Positions 7,823 through 16,669 are shown, counted from the first letter of the stretch. The stretch is 64,000 bases of DNA from Kribbella sp. VKM Ac-2568 (GCF_004345365.1 NZ_SLVF01000003.1:682001-746000), one strand, 5' to 3'. Made by a program: numbers and translations. Notes: a model not told the origin generated them from the sequence alone.

Positions 7823-9862
7823 TCAGCGCAGGAAGGCGGCGGCAACGCCGGCGTCGACGGGTACGTGCAGGCCGGTGGTGTGGGACAGGTCCCCAGCGGC
7901 CAGAGCGAAGACGGCCGCGGCCACGTGCTCCGGCAGCACCTCGCGCTTGAGCAGCGTGCGCTGCGCGTAGAACGCGCCCAGCTCCGACTCCGGTACGCCG
8001 TACACCGCGGCGCGCTGGGCGCCCCAGCCCTTGGCGAAGATGCCCGAACCGCGGACGACGCCGTCGGGGTTCACGCCGTTGACGCGGATCCCGTGCTCCC
8101 CGAGCTCGGCCGCGAGCAGCCGGACCTGGTGCGCCTGGTCCGCCTTGGCGGCGCCGTACGCGACGTTGTTCGGCCCGGCGAACACCGCGTTCTTGCTGGA
8201 GATGTAGACGATGTCACCGCCGATGCCCTGGTCGATCAGAACCTTCGCGGCCGCGCGGGAGACGAGGAACGACCCCTTCGCCATCACGTCGTGCTGCAGG
8301 TCCCAGTCCTTCTCGGTCGTCTCCAGCAGCGGCTTGGAGATCGAGAGACCGGCGTTGTTGACGACCAGGTCGACGCCACCGAAGGCCAGCACGGCCTCCT
8401 GCATCGCGCGGTCGACAGCGTCGCCGTTCGACACGTCGGCGCTCACGGCAACGGCCTGATCGGTGCTGCCGATCTCCTTGGCGACCGCTTCGGCCGCGGC
8501 CGCGTCAAGGTCGGCGACGACCACGCATGCGCCCTCCGCGGCGAGCCGGTGGGCGATGGCCTTGCCGATACCGGAACCACCGCCCGTCACGAACGCGACC
8601 CGGGTGGCCAGTGGCTTCGGCTTGGGCATCCGCTGCAGCTTGGCCTCCTCGAGCGCCCAGTACTCGATCCGGAACTTCTCGCTCTCGTCGATCGGCGCGT
8701 ACGTCGAGACGGCCTCGGCGCCGCGCATCACGTTGATGGCGTTGACGTAGAACTCACCGGCGACGCGGGCGGTCTGCTTGTCCTTGCCGAAGCTGAACAT
8801 GCCGACCCCGGGGACGAGCACGATCGCCGGGTCGGCGCCGCGCATCGGCGGACTGTCCGGCGTCGAGTGCCGGTCGTAGTAGGCCGCGTAGTCCTCGCGG
8901 TAGAGCAGGTGCAGCTCCCGCAGTCTGGTGGACGCCTCCTCGATCGAGGCCGAGGGCGGCAGGTCCAGGACGAGCGGGCGCACCTTGGTCCGGAGGAAGT
9001 GGTCCGGGCAAGACGTGCCGAGCGCGGCCAACTCCGCCAGGCGTTCCCGCGCCGTGAATTCCAGCACCACGTCGGAGTCAGTGAAGTGCCCGACCTGCGG
9101 GTTGTCCGTCGAAGCCAGCCCGCGAATCAGCGGCGCCAACGCAGCAGCCCGTTGCTTCCGCTCGGCCGGCGGCAACGCCTCGAACCCAGGTACCACAGGT
9201 CCGAACGGGTCGGGCTTTCCGTTCTGCGCGAGGAAAAGCTCGGCGGTGCGGATGATCTCCAGCGAGTTCGCCTCGCACTCCGCGGAGGTGTCACCCCAGG
9301 CGGTGATGCCGTGACCGCCGAGGATGACGCCGATCGCCTGCGGGTTGTCCTTCTTCACCTGGGCGATGTCCAGGCCGAGCTGGAACCCGGGCCGCCGCCA
9401 GGGCACCCAGACGACCCGATCGCCGAAGCACTCGGCCGTCAGCTTCTCGCCGTCGGCCGCGGTGGCCAGCGCGATCCCGGAGTCCGGGTGCAGGTGGTCC
9501 ACGTGCGGCGCGTCCACCAGACCATGCATGGCGGTGTCGATCGAGGGCGCGGCTCCTCCCTTGCCGTGCAGGCAGTAGTCGAACGCCGCGACCATCTCGT
9601 CCTCACGGTCCACCCCGGGGTAGACCTCGACGAGCGCGTTCAGCCGGTCCTGACGCAGTACGGCCAAGCCTGCGGCGGTGAGCGTTCCGAGGTCGCCGCC
9701 GGAGCCCTTGACCCAGACGAGGTCGACTGGCTGCTGGGTCACCGGGTCGGTGGCCGTGCCTTTCGCGGACGTGTTGCCACCCGCGTAGTTGGTGTTGCGC
9801 GGGTCGGCGCCCAGTCTGTTGCTCCTAGCAACAAGCTCGGCTGCGGTCTCGCTCACTCTCAT
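7823..9862 (-). CDS. Bifunctional rhamnulose-1-phosphate aldolase / short-chain dehydrogenase
   Basis: 679 residues. The first half (about 1-390) is a class II aldolase domain (NYAGGNTSAKG, VWVKGSGGDLGTL, HPDSGIALA, GGHGITAWG) that splits rhamnulose 1-phosphate into DHAP and lactaldehyde. The second half (about 425-679) is an SDR with the NAD motif TGGGSGIGKA, NNAG, and catalytic Ser and YGAAK; it should oxidise lactaldehyde. The ATG at 9862 overlaps the rhaI stop by four bases; another ATG lies three codons upstream at 9871. Confidence 0.92.
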   Translation of the reverse strand: MRVSETAAELVARSNRLGADPRNTNYAGGNTSAKGTATDPVTQQPVDLVWVKGSGGDLGTLTAAGLAVLRQDRLNALVEVYPGVDREDEMVAAFDYCLHGKGGAAPSIDTAMHGLVDAPHVDHLHPDSGIALATAADGEKLTAECFGDRVVWVPWRRPGFQLGLDIAQVKKDNPQAIGVILGGHGITAWGDTSAECEANSLEIIRTAELFLAQNGKPDPFGPVVPGFEALPPAERKQRAAALAPLIRGLASTDNPQVGHFTDSDVVLEFTARERLAELAALGTSCPDHFLRTKVRPLVLDLPPSASIEEASTRLRELHLLYREDYAAYYDRHSTPDSPPMRGADPAIVLVPGVGMFSFGKDKQTARVAGEFYVNAINVMRGAEAVSTYAPIDESEKFRIEYWALEEAKLQRMPKPKPLATRVAFVTGGGSGIGKAIAHRLAAEGACVVVADLDAAAAEAVAKEIGSTDQAVAVSADVSNGDAVDRAMQEAVLAFGGVDLVVNNAGLSISKPLLETTEKDWDLQHDVMAKGSFLVSRAAAKVLIDQGIGGDIVYISSKNAVFAGPNNVAYGAAKADQAHQVRLLAAELGEHGIRVNGVNPDGVVRGSGIFAKGWGAQRAAVYGVPESELGAFYAQRTLLKREVLPEHVAAAVFALAAGDLSHTTGLHVPVDAGVAAAFLR

Positions 9863-11016
9863 GCTCCCCATCCGGCCTGCTGGCCGTCGGCTCGGTCCTT
9901 GCTGATCTGCTCGAAGTAGCCGGTGCGGTGGTAGGCCGCGACCGGGTCCGGGTCCAAACCCTGCGCGGTCCGCAGGTCGGCCAGCAGCGGCCGGACGTCG
10001 GTGTTGAAGGCGTCCATCAGCGCCGCGTTCGCGGCCAGCACGTCACCTTCCTGCTGGGCCTTGCGAAGTGCGTCGCGGTCGACCAGCAGCGCCTTCGCGG
10101 TTGCCTCCTGGACGTTCATCACCGAGCGGATGATCGCCGGGATCTTCGCCTCGATGTTGTGGCACTGGTCGAGCATGAAGGCGATCCCGCGGTCCGGGTC
10201 GAGCGCGTCACCGCGGACGATCTCGTTCATGATCCGGAAAAGCTGGAACGGGTCCGCCGCACCCACCATCAGGTCGTCGTCGGCGTAGAACCGGCTGTTG
10301 AAGTCGAACGCGCCGAGCTTGCCGGCCCGGAGCAGGAACGCGACGATGAACTCGATGTTCGTGCCCGGCGCGTGGTGCCCGGTGTCGATGCACACGGTCG
10401 CCTTCGGCCCGAGCTCCAGGCAGTGCGCGTACGACGTGCCCCAGTCCGGCACGTCCGTCGCGTAGAAGGCCGGCTCGAAGAACTTGTACTCGAGCAGCAG
10501 CCGCTGGTCGTCGCCGAGCCGCTCGTACACCTCGTGCAGCGCTTCCGAGAGCCGGTCCTGCCGGTCCCACAGGTCGTCCTGCCCGGGATAGTTCGTGCCG
10601 TCGGAGAACCACAGCTTCAGGTCGCGCGACCCGGTGGCGTCCATGATGTCGATGCACTCGAGCAGGTGGTCGGTCGCCTTCCGCCGGATCCGCGGGTCCG
10701 GGTTGGTGACGCTACCGAGCTTGTAGTCGTCGTCCTGGAAGACGTTGCTGTTGATCGCCCCCAGCCGGACGCCCTGCTCCTTGGCATAGGCCGCCAGCTC
10801 GGCGTAGTCGTCGACCTTGTCCCACGGGATGTGCAGCGCGACGCTCGGCGCCACCCCGGTGTGCTTGTGCACCACCGCGGCGTCGGCGATCTTCTCCTGC
10901 GGGGAGCGGGGCACGCCGGGCTGGCTGAACACCTTGAACCGGGTCCCCGAGTTGCCGAACGCCCACGAGGGGAGTTCGATCTCCTGACGGCTGAGGGCTT
11001 CAGTCACGCTGGTCAT
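9859..11016 (-). CDS. rhaI: L-rhamnose isomerase (RhaI type)
   Basis: 385 residues, xylose-isomerase-like TIM barrel. It interconverts L-rhamnose and L-rhamnulose with divalent metals. SNVFQDDDYKLGSVTNPDP and LKLWFSDGTNYPGQDD are hallmarks of the type found in Pseudomonas and actinobacteria rather than the E. coli RhaA. Likely metal ligands are Glu in LLEYKFFEP, Asp/His in CIDTGHHAPG and Asp in FDFNSRFY. The neighbours are rhaM (one base upstream) and the aldolase/SDR (four-base overlap). Confidence 0.93.
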   Translation of the reverse strand: MTSVTEALSRQEIELPSWAFGNSGTRFKVFSQPGVPRSPQEKIADAAVVHKHTGVAPSVALHIPWDKVDDYAELAAYAKEQGVRLGAINSNVFQDDDYKLGSVTNPDPRIRRKATDHLLECIDIMDATGSRDLKLWFSDGTNYPGQDDLWDRQDRLSEALHEVYERLGDDQRLLLEYKFFEPAFYATDVPDWGTSYAHCLELGPKATVCIDTGHHAPGTNIEFIVAFLLRAGKLGAFDFNSRFYADDDLMVGAADPFQLFRIMNEIVRGDALDPDRGIAFMLDQCHNIEAKIPAIIRSVMNVQEATAKALLVDRDALRKAQQEGDVLAANAALMDAFNTDVRPLLADLRTAQGLDPDPVAAYHRTGYFEQISKDRADGQQAGWGA

Positions 11017-11017
11017 G

Positions 11018-11365
11018 TCAATCCTCGGTATTCGGGGTCAGATGGAAGATCTCGGGCAGCAGCACGAACGACTCGTCCGGCGGGCGGCCTTCGGTGCCTT
11101 CTTCTTGGCCGGTGAAGAACTCGGTCATCTCGGCCTGCCAGCGGGTGTTCACCTCGGTGGCCGCCATCGCCTTCTGCGCCGCCTCCAGGTCGTCGGCCTC
11201 GACGTACCCGATCAGCAGTCCGTCGTCGCGGAGGAAGAGCGAGTAGTTGTGCCAGCCGGAGTCGCGGAGCGCGGCCTGCATGTCGGGCCACACGTCGCGG
11301 TGCCGTTCGACGTACTCGTCCAGCCGGTCCGGCTTGACCTGGAGGCAGAAGCAGTAGCGGTTCAC
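11018..11365 (-). CDS. rhaM: L-rhamnose mutarotase
   Basis: 115 residues. RhaM interconverts alpha and beta anomers of L-rhamnose so that the isomerase is not limited by spontaneous mutarotation. The family pattern is complete: CFCLQVKPDRLDEYVERHRDVWPDM (read here in two parts, CFCLQVKPDRLDEY and ERHRDVWPDM), GWHNYSLFLRDDGLLIGYVE and the C-terminal LPEIFHL. The GTG start overlaps the end of the broken ATPase frame. Confidence 0.93.
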   Translation of the reverse strand: MNRYCFCLQVKPDRLDEYVERHRDVWPDMQAALRDSGWHNYSLFLRDDGLLIGYVEADDLEAAQKAMAATEVNTRWQAEMTEFFTGQEEGTEGRPPDESFVLLPEIFHLTPNTED

Positions 11366-12021
11366 GAGATCCCCGGGCTCAGAAGTCGAACTGGTCGATG
11401 TTGGCGGCGGTGAACTCGGTCGATGAACACCAGCGCGGCGCCGTCGTCCCGCAGCGACCTCGCGACCGCGAACAACCGCTCGACCTCGACGCCGGTGAGC
11501 GCCCGGGTCGGCTCGTCCATCACGACCACCCGGGCGTCCGCGGAGATCGCCTTGGCGATCTCGACGAGTTGCTGGTCGGCGATCGACAGACCTCGCGCCG
11601 GACGGTTCGGCTCGATCGACACCCCGAGCCGGGTGAAGAGCTGCGCGGCCTCACGCAGCATCGCCGTCCGGTCGATGGTTTTGAAACGACCCAGTGGCTG
11701 GCGGCCCATCGCGATGTTCTCCGCGACGGTCAGGTCGGGGAACAGCGTCGGCTCCTGGTAGATCACCGCGATGCCGGCCGCCTTGGCGTCGGCCGGGGTG
11801 TGCAATTCGACCGGGAAGCCGTCCAGCTCGAACGTGCCGGCGTCCGGGCGATGCACCCCGGCGAGCATTTTCACGATGGTGGACTTGCCTGCGCCGTTCT
11901 CGCCGACCAGCGCGTGCGCCTCGCCGCCGTACAGGTCGAACGAGACCTTCTGCACCGCGGCGACGGCGCCGAACGACTTCGACACCTCACGCACACGCAG
12001 CAACGGCGCCTGGTCCGGCAT
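11362..12021 (-). pseudogene. Truncated sugar ABC transporter ATPase (first half only)
   Basis: From the ATG at 12021 (GGAGG seven bases upstream) the frame codes one ABC domain: Walker A GENGAGKST, Q-loop YQEPTLFPDL, signature-like LSIADQQLVEIAKA and Walker B ARVVVMDEPT. Rhamnose/ribose-type ATPases have two such domains and about 500 residues. Here the reading breaks after LVFI, where SHR would be expected, and continues out of frame through the rhaS tail to a stop at 11362. The second ATPase domain and the permeases are absent, so it should be non-functional. Confidence 0.82.
11379..11420 (-). pseudogene. Last 13 codons of a sugar-binding protein (rhaS remnant)
   Basis: In the frame offset from the upstream ATPase, the bases read TEFTAANIDQFDF and then a TGA at 11379-11381. 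NIDQFDF at the very C-terminus is typical of RhaS-type periplasmic rhamnose-binding proteins. In intact actinobacterial clusters the usual order is ATPase, two permeases, rhaS, rhaM, and this remnant sits exactly before rhaM. It marks the right end of a deletion that removed the transporter. Identification rests on a short motif plus position. Confidence 0.6.
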
Positions 12022-12085
12022 GTCCGCCTCCGGTCGCTCGGGGGTCGCCCCTGGGTGATCACTGGCTGCTGGGTGAGTGGATTGC

Positions 12086-12097
12086 TGAAAGGTTTCA
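12086..12097. promoter_or_regulatory. LacI-type operator in the divergent rhamnose promoter region
   Basis: TGAAAGGTTTCA is a TGAAA-N2-TTTCA palindrome of the kind bound by LacI-family repressors. It lies between the start of the ATPase gene (12021) and the LacI gene (12245). A matching half-site, CGTTTCA at 12223-12229, lies just before the LacI ribosome binding site and may serve autoregulation. Confidence 0.55.
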
Positions 12098-12244
12098 ACG
12101 AGATTGCAAGAAAGTAAGCTTGGCCGCATCCGGTCGTCAAGGGTTCGGGCCGAATCGGGTGGGAAACCACAGGATGAGACTGAGGAACACCACAGGGCGG
12201 GGGTACGCTTCGTCCCCTATCACGTTTCAAACCGGGGAGGCCGC

Positions 12245-13498
12245 GTGACACCGAGTGGCGCAGCGGACCGTGCCCGCAAGACTCCTGATCCCGGCACCGG
12301 CCGCCCACCCCGTACTGCGGACGCGGCCGGCGGTCGCTCCGGGCGAGCGACAGACCCCGCGGGGCGGGGCGATCGTCCCGGGCGAACGGCGGATCCGGCG
12401 GGGCGGGCGGAGCGCGCTGAGCGGGCGGTCAGTCCGAGTGTGCGGCGGCAGGCGCGGCGACTGCGGCCCGGGCGGGTGACCCGCGCGGCGGCGGGTGTGA
12501 AGGATGTCGCGGCGGCGGCCGGGGTGTCGCTGGGCACGGTGTCGAACGTGCTGAACCGGCCGGAGATGGTCAGCCCGACGACGCGTGCGAAGGTCGAGGC
12601 CGCGATGGCGTCACTCGGCTTCGTCCGGAACGAGTCGGCCCGGCAACTGCGCGCCGGCAGCAGCCGGATCCTCGCCTACCTGATGCTCGACGCCGGCAAC
12701 CCGTTCTTCACCGACGTCGCCCGCGGCGTGGAGGAGGCTGCTCAGGCAGCCGGTCTATCGGTCTTCCTCTGCAACAGCAACGAGGACGCGGCACGCGAGG
12801 CGGACTACCTCGACCTGCTCGAGCAGCAACGGGTCCAGGGCGTGCTGATCACGCCGATCGACCCCGACTCCTCGCGGCTGCGCAAACTCCCCTCCCGCGG
12901 CACGCCCGTGGTCCTGGTGGACCGGGCGATCGACGACGACGAGCACTGCTCGGTCGCGGTGGACGACGTACTCGGCGGCGAGATCGCCCTGTCCCACCTG
13001 ATCGAGCTCGGCCATCAGCGGGTCGCGTTCGTCGGTGGACCGAACACGATCGGCCAGGTGACGGACCGCCGCGAGGGTGCCAGGCGAGCGGTCGAGGACG
13101 CGGGCCTGCCGGCAGACAGCCTGGTCGACGTACTCACCGGCGCTCTGACGGTCGCTGAGGGTAGGGGCGCTGGGCAACGACTTGCCGGGCTGCGGGCGGA
13201 TCGCCGCCCGACCGCCGCATTCTGCGCGAATGACCTGCTGGCCTTGGGTTTGCTGCAGCAGTGCGTGAGCCTGGGACTGCGGGTACCGGAGGATCTGGCC
13301 ATCGTGGGCTACGACGACATCGAGTTCGCCGCGGCCGCCGCGGTGCCGCTCACCTCGGTCCGCCAGCCCCGCCAACTCCTCGGCCGCCGGGCCGCCGAAC
13401 TGCTCCTCGACGAGTCGAGCAACCCGGACCACGAGCACCAACGGGTCACCTTCACCCCCGAACTCATCGTCCGCACCTCAACCCGCGGCACCACCTGA
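12245..13498 (+). CDS. LacI-family transcriptional regulator of the rhamnose genes
   Basis: 417 residues from the GTG at 12245 (GGGGAGG five bases upstream). The LacI helix-turn-helix and hinge (VKDVAAAAGVSLGTVSNVLN) begin near residue 83, followed by a periplasmic-binding-protein-like sugar domain (ILAYLMLDAGNPFFTDVARG; LGHQRVAFVGGP; VGYDDIEFAAAAAVPLTSVRQP). The first 80 residues are a low-complexity Arg/Ala/Gly/Pro extension unusual for the family. A GTG at 12475 would give a conventional protein of about 340 residues. Divergence from the rhamnose operon suggests it represses it, with rhamnose or rhamnulose as inducer. Confidence 0.85.
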   Translation: MTPSGAADRARKTPDPGTGRPPRTADAAGGRSGRATDPAGRGDRPGRTADPAGRAERAERAVSPSVRRQARRLRPGRVTRAAAGVKDVAAAAGVSLGTVSNVLNRPEMVSPTTRAKVEAAMASLGFVRNESARQLRAGSSRILAYLMLDAGNPFFTDVARGVEEAAQAAGLSVFLCNSNEDAAREADYLDLLEQQRVQGVLITPIDPDSSRLRKLPSRGTPVVLVDRAIDDDEHCSVAVDDVLGGEIALSHLIELGHQRVAFVGGPNTIGQVTDRREGARRAVEDAGLPADSLVDVLTGALTVAEGRGAGQRLAGLRADRRPTAAFCANDLLALGLLQQCVSLGLRVPEDLAIVGYDDIEFAAAAAVPLTSVRQPRQLLGRRAAELLLDESSNPDHEHQRVTFTPELIVRTSTRGTT

Positions 13499-13538
13499 CA
13501 ACCCAGGCACCCCGCGCGCGCCGTACAGGCAAGCGCTC

Positions 13539-13637
13539 CGGTTTGGTTTCCCTTGGGCTCAGGCCGGCCTGCTGACCGTCGTACCCCTGCGGACGGCGGT
13601 ATGGGAAGCCGGCCCGAGGCCGAGGGAAACCAGACCG
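13539..13637. terminator. Large bidirectional hairpin between convergent genes
   Basis: Bases 13539-13568 and 13608-13637 form 30-base arms that are complementary at about 26 positions (cores GGTTTCCCT and AGGGAAACC), with a 39-base loop. The right arm ends directly against the stop codon of the transglutaminase-like gene (13638). The position between two convergent genes suggests a shared terminator. Confidence 0.6.
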
Positions 13638-14210
13638 CTACGCGAGGTGCGCCGGGAGCCCGTCGTTGCGGACCAGGTCGACGACGTTGTCGGCGCCGCG
13701 GAGGGCTGCGACGACGCCTGGATCCGGTGCGGTGAGGATCTCGTCGAGATCGGCTTCGTCGAGCGCCGGGTCCGGCTGGTAGGCGAGGCGCTCCTCGTCG
13801 AGGGAGAACTCGCTGGTCACGCCGGGCTTGTCGCCGCGCGGGTCCTGCCGGTACCAGGTGCCGTCGAGGTTGACCGCGACCATGCCGTGCAGGAAGTGGC
13901 CGCCCTTGCCGTTGGAGAGCCGCTGGTAGCAAAGTCCCGCGGGAACTCCCCCGGCTCTCAGCACAGCCGTCGGCAGGTGGGACTTGGCGAAGCACAACCC
14001 GGTGCGGTGCTCGAGGACCTCCGACGCCTTGACCGTGACGCGCGGATCACCGACGTCCATCGAGTGGTTCACCTCGTCGCGGGTGAAGTCGAAGGCGGCG
14101 CGCGCGAAGTCCGTAGTACCGGGGTTGTCGCGGCGGAGGCGGGCGGCGAGCGCGGTGATGGCGGGATGCGAAACGTCGATCACGTCGTCTTCGGCCAGGT
14201 ACTCCTCCAT
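13638..14210 (-). CDS. Transglutaminase-like protein
   Basis: 190 residues. Residues about 45-150 carry the transglutaminase/protease-fold triad: Cys in HRTGLCFAKSHLPTAVLRAGG (GLCFAKSHL core), His in GGHFLHGMVAVNL and Asp in GTWYRQDPRGD. These proteins usually act as proteases, amidases or cross-linkers, and the substrate is unknown. The ATG at 14210 starts MEEYLAEDDVID; the frame continues upstream into the promoter region of the divergent aldo/keto reductase and has no strong ribosome site. No signal peptide. Confidence 0.78.
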   Translation of the reverse strand: MEEYLAEDDVIDVSHPAITALAARLRRDNPGTTDFARAAFDFTRDEVNHSMDVGDPRVTVKASEVLEHRTGLCFAKSHLPTAVLRAGGVPAGLCYQRLSNGKGGHFLHGMVAVNLDGTWYRQDPRGDKPGVTSEFSLDEERLAYQPDPALDEADLDEILTAPDPGVVAALRGADNVVDLVRNDGLPAHLA

Positions 14211-14312
14211 GCGCTCAGTCTGACATGAATGTCCATGATGCGAAACCGATCGTCTCATTTCTCGGATATGCCTATTGACCTTGAGTGGACTCCAGTTCAG
14301 AGGGTGCAGCAC

Positions 14313-15260
14313 ATGACAGAGATGAAGATCGCTCTCGGAGCGATGGAGTTCGGCAGCCGGATCGACGAGAAGACCTCGTTCGCCCTGCTGGATGCGTACG
14401 TCGACGCCGGCGGCGTCTGGATCGACACGGCCAACTGCTATTCGTTCTGGCAGGTCCCGAGCGGCCGCGGCGGTCAGAGCGAGGAACTGCTCGGCCGCTG
14501 GTTCGCGGCCCGGCCCGGTGTTCGCGACCGGGTCAAGCTCGCCACGAAGGTCGGCTGCGAGCCGCTGTGGCCGGGCAGCTTCCCCGACCACACGGAGGGG
14601 TTGAGCGAGAAGGTGATCGACGCCGCGCTGGAGACCTCGCTTCGCCGGCTCGGCATCGACCACATCGACCTGTACTGGGCCCACCGCGACGACCTCACCA
14701 CCCCGCTGGAGGAGACCGTCGCCGCCTTCGGCAAGCACGCGAAGGCCGGCACGATCGGCCGGATCGGGCTGTCGAACTACGCGCTGTGGCGGGTCGAGCG
14801 GATGCGCGGACTGGCCCTCGCGCAGGGCGTCGAAGGCCCGACTGCCCTGCAACTGCGGTACTCGTACCTGCAGCCGAGGCCGTTCGTCCGGGACAACGCG
14901 CACGACCACCGGTTCGGCTGGATCACCGACGAGGTGCTCGACTACGCCGACCGCAACCCGGAGCAGGAGTTGTTCGCCTACAGCCCGCTGATGTCCGGCG
15001 GCTACGAACGCGAGGACCGCCCGATCCAGGAAGCCTTCGACCACCCCGGTACGACGCGGCGCCTGGAGGTCCTGTCCAAGGTCGCCGCCGAACTGGGCGT
15101 CACCCGCAGCGAGGTGGTCATCGCCTGGCTCGCCGGCGGCTCCCCCGCCGTCACCCCCATCGTCGGCATGAGCACCCCCACCTACCTCCGAACCGCCCTC
15201 GCTGGTGCCCACCTCACACTCCCCACCAACCTCAGAACCCTCCTGGACGAAGCCTGGTGA
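14313..15260 (+). CDS. Aldo/keto reductase
   Basis: 315 residues from the ATG at 14313 (GAGGG upstream); the open frame runs 28 codons further back. An NADPH-dependent TIM-barrel oxidoreductase: Asp in VWIDTANCYSFW, Lys in VKLATKVG, His in DLYWAHRDD, and the cofactor region ELGVTRSEVVIAWL plus TPIVGMSTP. The tetrad Tyr is Tyr in ANCYSFW. The substrate is unknown. Upstream, 14275-14299 shows TTGACC and a TGGACTCCA palindrome, weakly like a MerR-controlled promoter. Confidence 0.85.
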   Translation: MTEMKIALGAMEFGSRIDEKTSFALLDAYVDAGGVWIDTANCYSFWQVPSGRGGQSEELLGRWFAARPGVRDRVKLATKVGCEPLWPGSFPDHTEGLSEKVIDAALETSLRRLGIDHIDLYWAHRDDLTTPLEETVAAFGKHAKAGTIGRIGLSNYALWRVERMRGLALAQGVEGPTALQLRYSYLQPRPFVRDNAHDHRFGWITDEVLDYADRNPEQELFAYSPLMSGGYEREDRPIQEAFDHPGTTRRLEVLSKVAAELGVTRSEVVIAWLAGGSPAVTPIVGMSTPTYLRTALAGAHLTLPTNLRTLLDEAW

Positions 15261-15269
15261 ACCCAGGCG

Positions 15270-15338
15270 CACGAAACCGGATCCACCACCGATGTCCGAA
15301 ACTGGAGACCTCGGGCTGCTGGTGGACCGGGTTTCGTG
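15270..15338. terminator. Hairpin after the aldo/keto reductase
   Basis: CACGAAACCGGATCCACC (15270-15287) and GGTGGACCGGGTTTCGTG (15321-15338) are complementary at most of their 18 positions. The hairpin starts ten bases after the stop at 15260 and ends 13 bases before the next GTG start, so it may end the reductase transcript or shape the leader of the next gene. Confidence 0.5.
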
Positions 15339-15351
15339 ACACGATTTCGGG

Positions 15352-15903
15352 GTGGACAGGGATGGGTTCTGGGAGCTTGTCGAGTCGGCTCGGGCTGAGG
15401 TGGATGACACGGTCGCGGATCCTGACGGGGTCGCCGACTCGTTGACGAAGGCGCTCGGTCAGCTGGCGGCTGAGGAGATCGCCGGGTTCGGGGTCGAGTT
15501 CGAGCGTCTGCAGGCCGATGCGTACCGCCAGGAGCTCTGGGGCGCGGCGTACCTGATCAACGGCGGGGCGTCGGACGACGGGTTCGACTACTTCCGCGGC
15601 TGGCTGGTCGCCCAGGGGCAGGAGGTCTGGGATGCCGCGCTGGCCGACGCGGACTCGCTCGCCGATGTGGTCGACGAGGACCTGGGTGAGGAGTTCGAGG
15701 GCTTCGACGGCGAGGGCATGCTCAGTGTCGCGGTGAACGCCTACGAGTCCTCGACCGGCTCGGACAAGGGCTACTGGGAAGCGGTCGAGGCGGCCGGCAT
15801 CGACACCCCGGACGTGCCGATGGGCGAGAACTTCGACTTCGACGACCACAGCGAGATGAGGACTCGCTACCCGCTGCTCGCGGCCCTATTCCTCACCGAC
15901 TGA
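15352..15903 (+). CDS. DUF4240 domain protein
   Basis: 183 residues, strongly acidic. The whole protein follows the DUF4240 pattern: an N-terminal FWELVESAR, then ELWGAAYLINGGASDDGFDYFRGWL (core LWGAAYLINGG), GFDYFRGWLVAQG and a C-terminal FDFDDHSEMRTRYPLLAALF. The molecular function of the family is not established to my knowledge. The start is GTG immediately after a hairpin, with no clear ribosome binding site. Confidence 0.82.
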   Translation: MDRDGFWELVESARAEVDDTVADPDGVADSLTKALGQLAAEEIAGFGVEFERLQADAYRQELWGAAYLINGGASDDGFDYFRGWLVAQGQEVWDAALADADSLADVVDEDLGEEFEGFDGEGMLSVAVNAYESSTGSDKGYWEAVEAAGIDTPDVPMGENFDFDDHSEMRTRYPLLAALFLTD

Positions 15904-15925
15904 TCGGACTCCCAACCAGGGAAAG

Positions 15926-16618
15926 TCAGGCGGGTTCGCCGCTGATGCGTTCGATGAAGTTCCGGAGGCGGAGGCGCCACCGGGATTGGAGGACGTCATC
16001 GTCGGCCACGGCCAGGCTGACCAGGTGCTGGGTCATCTCGAAGCCGGCGACCGCGTCGCGCAAAGCAGTCAGCGTCTCCTCCGGTACTGCGTGCCGCCCG
16101 TCGTCCGGCTCGTCGTGGTCCTGGCCCACCGGGTGGCTCACCCAGCCGGCGCCGAAGCTGTTCGGCACCAGCAGTTCCGGCACGAGCGACTCGTGCGAGA
16201 GCGAGGCCAGGTCCTTGTTGCCGTTGTCGATGCTGAAGATGGTCGTACCGCGGCGGCGTACGTCGTCGATCCGTTCGAGCAGGGTGTCCGCCGGGGCGTT
16301 CTCGGCGACGACCAGGAGCGACTCGCCCCGGCCTGCCTCGCGGAGCCGGTCGAGGCCGATCGACAGGTGCGGCGGCGCGTCCGGCGGTGGCGCCCAGCGG
16401 ACCAGGGCCGGGCGGATGTCTTCGATGCCCGCGCCGTGGAGTTCGTCGTCGAGGTGCGCGGTCAGGTGCCACGGCTCGTCCTCAGGTGGGCCGAACAGCA
16501 TCAGCCCGCCGGTGCGGGTGGTGAACCTGCGCAGCGAGTGGGCGAACTCGGTGGTCCGGCTGCCGAGCTCGGTGCCGGTCAGCATCTCGCGGAGCAGCGA
16601 CGCCTTGGTGAGGTCCAC
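15926..16618 (-). CDS. Hypothetical protein
   Basis: 230 residues, not recognised. It has a mixed alpha/beta character with a hydrophobic strand ESLLVVAENAPAD, then RRRGTTIFSIDNGNKDLASL and ELLVPNSFGAGWVSHPVG, a pattern resembling proteins that bind a nucleotide-like ligand. The C-terminus is basic and helical (RWRLRLRNFIERI). GTG start with GAGG directly before it. The next gene on the same strand, the ECF sigma factor, lies upstream. Confidence 0.6.
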   Translation of the reverse strand: MDLTKASLLREMLTGTELGSRTTEFAHSLRRFTTRTGGLMLFGPPEDEPWHLTAHLDDELHGAGIEDIRPALVRWAPPPDAPPHLSIGLDRLREAGRGESLLVVAENAPADTLLERIDDVRRRGTTIFSIDNGNKDLASLSHESLVPELLVPNSFGAGWVSHPVGQDHDEPDDGRHAVPEETLTALRDAVAGFEMTQHLVSLAVADDDVLQSRWRLRLRNFIERISGEPA

Positions 16619-16669
16619 CCCTCAAAACTGACACAACTCCCCGGACAGCGCGACTCGGGGTACGAGGGC

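Noticed and set aside
7865..9919. 684-residue plus-strand frame opposite the aldolase/SDR
   Set aside because: Long antisense frame caused by high GC; composition is Arg/Val/Gly/Asp noise with no domain.
14275..14299. MerR-type promoter for the aldo/keto reductase
   Set aside because: TTGACC and a TGGACTCCA palindrome are present but there is no acceptable -10 at 17-20 bases; kept only as a remark.
13638..15410. 590-residue minus-strand frame across the aldo/keto reductase
   Set aside because: Only its last 190 residues are a real gene; the rest is antisense to a well-supported enzyme.
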